A DNA stretch of 64,000 nt, taken from assembly GCA_905479495.1 (NCBI GenBank), contig CAJQMR010000008.1:124001-188000 (forward strand). The letters are read 5' to 3'. Shown here piece by piece: positions 61,503-64,000 of the stretch; positions within the stretch are counted from its first letter, which is position 1; every line of letters begins with the position of its first letter. Under the pieces are notes generated by a model. It saw only the letters and a program-made list of their open reading frames with translations. It made no database searches and was not told where the DNA came from. The stretch comes from an uncultured Anaerolineae bacterium. Its GTDB lineage: Bacteria > Chloroflexota > Anaerolineae > Promineifilales > Promineifilaceae. The position numbers were made by a program, and so were the translations under genes.

Positions 61503-62600
61503 ATGAATCAACCTAGAAACAAAAAACACCCATACAATTTGATCCTGTTTGCCATGATAGTATTGTTTGTTGGGCTATTTTTTGTAATTCTTTACCTCTT
61601 TATTGACTATATGAGCACTCCCGTCGAACAACACGGCCGTTTTGAGAAGCAAAATGAACACACGATACTTGATAACACACCGCAATTCGAGTTGCTATGG
61701 CAAAGTTCAGATCACTTAATGCACGATCTTATCATTGCAGACAGTCATGTTTTTGCTGTCATCAATGAATATTATGACTCCCCCCCACCCTCAAACCCAC
61801 ACATGGTTTTAACCCAAATCGATTTGGAAACTGGAGAGCATACCTGGCAACAAGAAGACAAATATTTTGGAAATATTCTCCACAATGACGCCTACATTTT
61901 TGTGCAAAGGAATAATACAGAGGTTGTTGCTTACAGCTTGCAAGATTTAAAAGTCGCCTGGGAACGTGAATTTTCCCCTTTCAAGAATGTAAGCAAAATT
62001 TTGCTTTCGGAAAACTATTTGGTTGTTCACCTGTCTCAAGATAACACGGTTATTTTAGAAAATAATTCTGGCGATGTATTCCTGGATGAAAATTTATCTC
62101 TTTACAATAAGTTGCTGTATTTCAATCAAGATACAAGCTACTTTTCTGTCAGCAATTTCAGCCTTCTAGCTTATGACCACACGACAGGCACGGAGCTTTG
62201 GCGGCATGGAAGCAATGGATTTGAGGGTGAGCCTTACTTTGATGGAGATACCATTTACGTAAGGACTTTTTATGGGCAAATACAAGCACTCAACACCCTC
62301 ACTGGCAGCTTGTTATGGGAGACAAAACGACCTACATCTCTTATTGATGTCGAACGTGTTGTTAGCAATTTTGCAGTCACAGAGCAATATCTATTCTACC
62401 TGACGCAAGATGCTCAACTTAGAGTGTTAGACAAAGTTACGGGTGAACTTATTGGTTGGGTGAACTTCTCAAACAGTTTATTTTTGCTGGGTGATGAGAT
62501 TGCAGAATATTATTTTGAGGTTGCAGCCGATTCCAATTATGTGACAGTTTTTTTTGCGGATAGCTGGCAAATATTTGTCTTTAGGTTTGTTGGTCGATAA
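61503..62600 (+). CDS. PQQ-like beta-propeller membrane-anchored protein
   Basis: N-terminal TM; repeats such as LTGSLLWETKR, TTGTELWRHG. Confidence 0.75.
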   Translation: MNQPRNKKHPYNLILFAMIVLFVGLFFVILYLFIDYMSTPVEQHGRFEKQNEHTILDNTPQFELLWQSSDHLMHDLIIADSHVFAVINEYYDSPPPSNPHMVLTQIDLETGEHTWQQEDKYFGNILHNDAYIFVQRNNTEVVAYSLQDLKVAWEREFSPFKNVSKILLSENYLVVHLSQDNTVILENNSGDVFLDENLSLYNKLLYFNQDTSYFSVSNFSLLAYDHTTGTELWRHGSNGFEGEPYFDGDTIYVRTFYGQIQALNTLTGSLLWETKRPTSLIDVERVVSNFAVTEQYLFYLTQDAQLRVLDKVTGELIGWVNFSNSLFLLGDEIAEYYFEVAADSNYVTVFFADSWQIFVFRFVGR

Positions 62601-62710
62601 AAATTTTTTACGGCCGTTCCCCCCTTCTCCCCCGCACCCCTGCACCCCATCAAAACTTATGTTCTTCCAATAGACGGCCGTTGCCCATTCTGTTATACTC
62701 TACCCTGTCT

Positions 62711-63123
62711 GGGGATGACTGGCTTCGACGGGGAAGGCTGGTCCTGGACTGCAAGCCGAGCACGCTTTACACCTCGTAAAACTGGAAGCAACCAATAAGT
62801 GCAAACACACGCACAAACTACAGCGCTATGCCTTTGGCTGCGTAACAACAGCTAAAACCTAGCGTGCGGCTTCCTTAATTGGGAGCTCCGTCTACCTTAT
62901 CCGCTCGTTGTCCGGCTGAGTGTTAGGCGACATGAACGCCAACGTGCTGCATCTCGATGCTGCTAGAGATGCTTAAGAGACTCTTTCGGGAGTCAGCAGC
63001 GGGCTGATAGCTGACCCAGTTGGTCGGGGTGCCTATCGGCTAAACCATAAAATAGACCGACTATGCTTGTAGACGTTTAGAGGCCGAATTTTTCGGACGC
63101 GGGTTCGATTCCCGCCATCTCCA
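62711..63123 (+). ncRNA. ssrA: tmRNA; tag peptide ANTRTNYSAMPLAA
   Basis: GGGGATGACTGGCTTCGACG 5' end, GGGTTCGATTCCCGCCATCTCC 3' end, tag ORF GCAAACACACGC...GCGTAA at 62801-62845. Confidence 0.95.
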
Positions 63124-63131
63124 CCTCAAAT

Positions 63132-63173
63132 AAAAAACCGGATTTTGAGAAATTTCTCAAAATCCGGTTTTTT
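63132..63173 (+). terminator. Terminator downstream of tmRNA, a perfect 42-nt palindrome
   Basis: AAAAAACCGGATTTTGAGAAA/TTTCTCAAAATCCGGTTTTTT. Confidence 0.85.
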
Positions 63174-63389
63174 ATTGGGAATTTTTCTCGTTCAACCAGC
63201 AGATAGCAAAAAAATTTACACCTGCCGCTGCTGCTGAATGTAGGCAGCGCTTGCTTTAGACACAAATCGTCATAGAGTTGTTAAGTGCTAATTTGTAAAC
63301 TGGTATAAAATGCCCATGATGCCGGTAAATTAAATCTCAATAGTTGCCCATGATGTTGCAACAGAGCGCATTTGTTCGGAGAAGTGTTT

Positions 63390-64000
63390 ATGTCCAATCA
63401 GACAACGTTTAAACCAGGTCCTATCCTCACTGAATTCCCTCGCAGTAAGCGGGTGTCGAATCTTTCCCCTTTGCACCTCATGCGGGTGTTAATGATTTCT
63501 GTGTTTGTGGTGGAACTGGCAATCATGCTGACGATGGAGCCATTATATTTTGATCCCGAGGCAACTTTTCGTGAACTCCTGCTAGAAGGTACGCTTGACG
63601 CGACGCTGCTCTCCATTTTTGTGTTTCCCATTGTGTATTATTATGCCTTTAAGCCATTGGTAGAAGTGATTGGCCGGTATCAGCGCACGGAGAAAGCCCT
63701 GGACACAGCCAATAACTTTTTGGAAATTGTGTTTGCTAGCCTGACGGATGGTGTCATTGTTGTCAATAAGAGGGATCATCAAATATTGTCCTGCAATCGC
63801 ATGGCCGAAAAATTACTCGGCTTCCCCCAAAATCAGCTACGTGGCCAGAATATAGCCAGGTTCCTGGCCTCTGATAAGCATGATTGGGCATCATTGCTTA
63901 CAGAAATAGACGCTAGTTTGTCCCAGGGAAAGATTTTCCGCGCGGAACTGGAACTTAACCCGCGCCGGGAATTGCACTACACAGCTGAGGTTACAGTCAA
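63390..64000 (+). CDS. PAS-domain sensor protein, partial (3' end beyond window)
   Basis: Open frame MSNQTTFKPG..., two hydrophobic segments then FLEIVFASLTDGVIVVNKRDHQILSCNRMAEKLLGFPQNQLRGQN PAS sequence; not in ORF track because no in-window stop. Confidence 0.8.
   Translation, partial: MSNQTTFKPGPILTEFPRSKRVSNLSPLHLMRVLMISVFVVELAIMLTMEPLYFDPEATFRELLLEGTLDATLLSIFVFPIVYYYAFKPLVEVIGRYQRTEKALDTANNFLEIVFASLTDGVIVVNKRDHQILSCNRMAEKLLGFPQNQLRGQNIARFLASDKHDWASLLTEIDASLSQGKIFRAELELNPRRELHYTAEVTV

Noticed and set aside
63077-63265. 62-aa minus ORF ending MAGIEPASEKFGL
   Set aside because: Reads through the 3' end of tmRNA and its terminator; a common mis-annotation type.

Overview
The window looks like chromosomal DNA of a Chloroflexota-type bacterium (Anaerolineae-like by gene style; inference only). 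Gene content is mostly ordinary: a Fe(III) ABC transporter plus ferritin cluster, three tandem M42 peptidases, lspA/RluA-type synthase, phosphofructokinase, proS, tgt, uppP, rocD, sensor kinases, and a methionine-type PLP enzyme plus aspartokinase behind a SAM-I riboswitch. RNA genes are RNase P RNA (minus strand) and tmRNA (plus strand). The strongest unexplained signal is a palindromic octamer, ACGGCCGT, often extended to GGNWACGGCCGTWNCC. I counted roughly 125 copies by eye, about one per 500 bp, where one or two are expected by chance. It sits inside unrelated genes in all three reading frames and resembles a HIP1-like or uptake-sequence-like system. Other observations: (i) a class of intergenic elements made of two copies of a self-complementary word, with at least seven different words; (ii) several families of AT-rich word-repeat inverted repeats at gene ends; (iii) a candidate leader-peptide attenuator upstream of proS; (iv) a 34-aa single-TM protein gene missing from the ORF track; (v) two copies of a GCAAATCAC...GTGATTTGC leader element. 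All counts are by eye and all functions are predictions.
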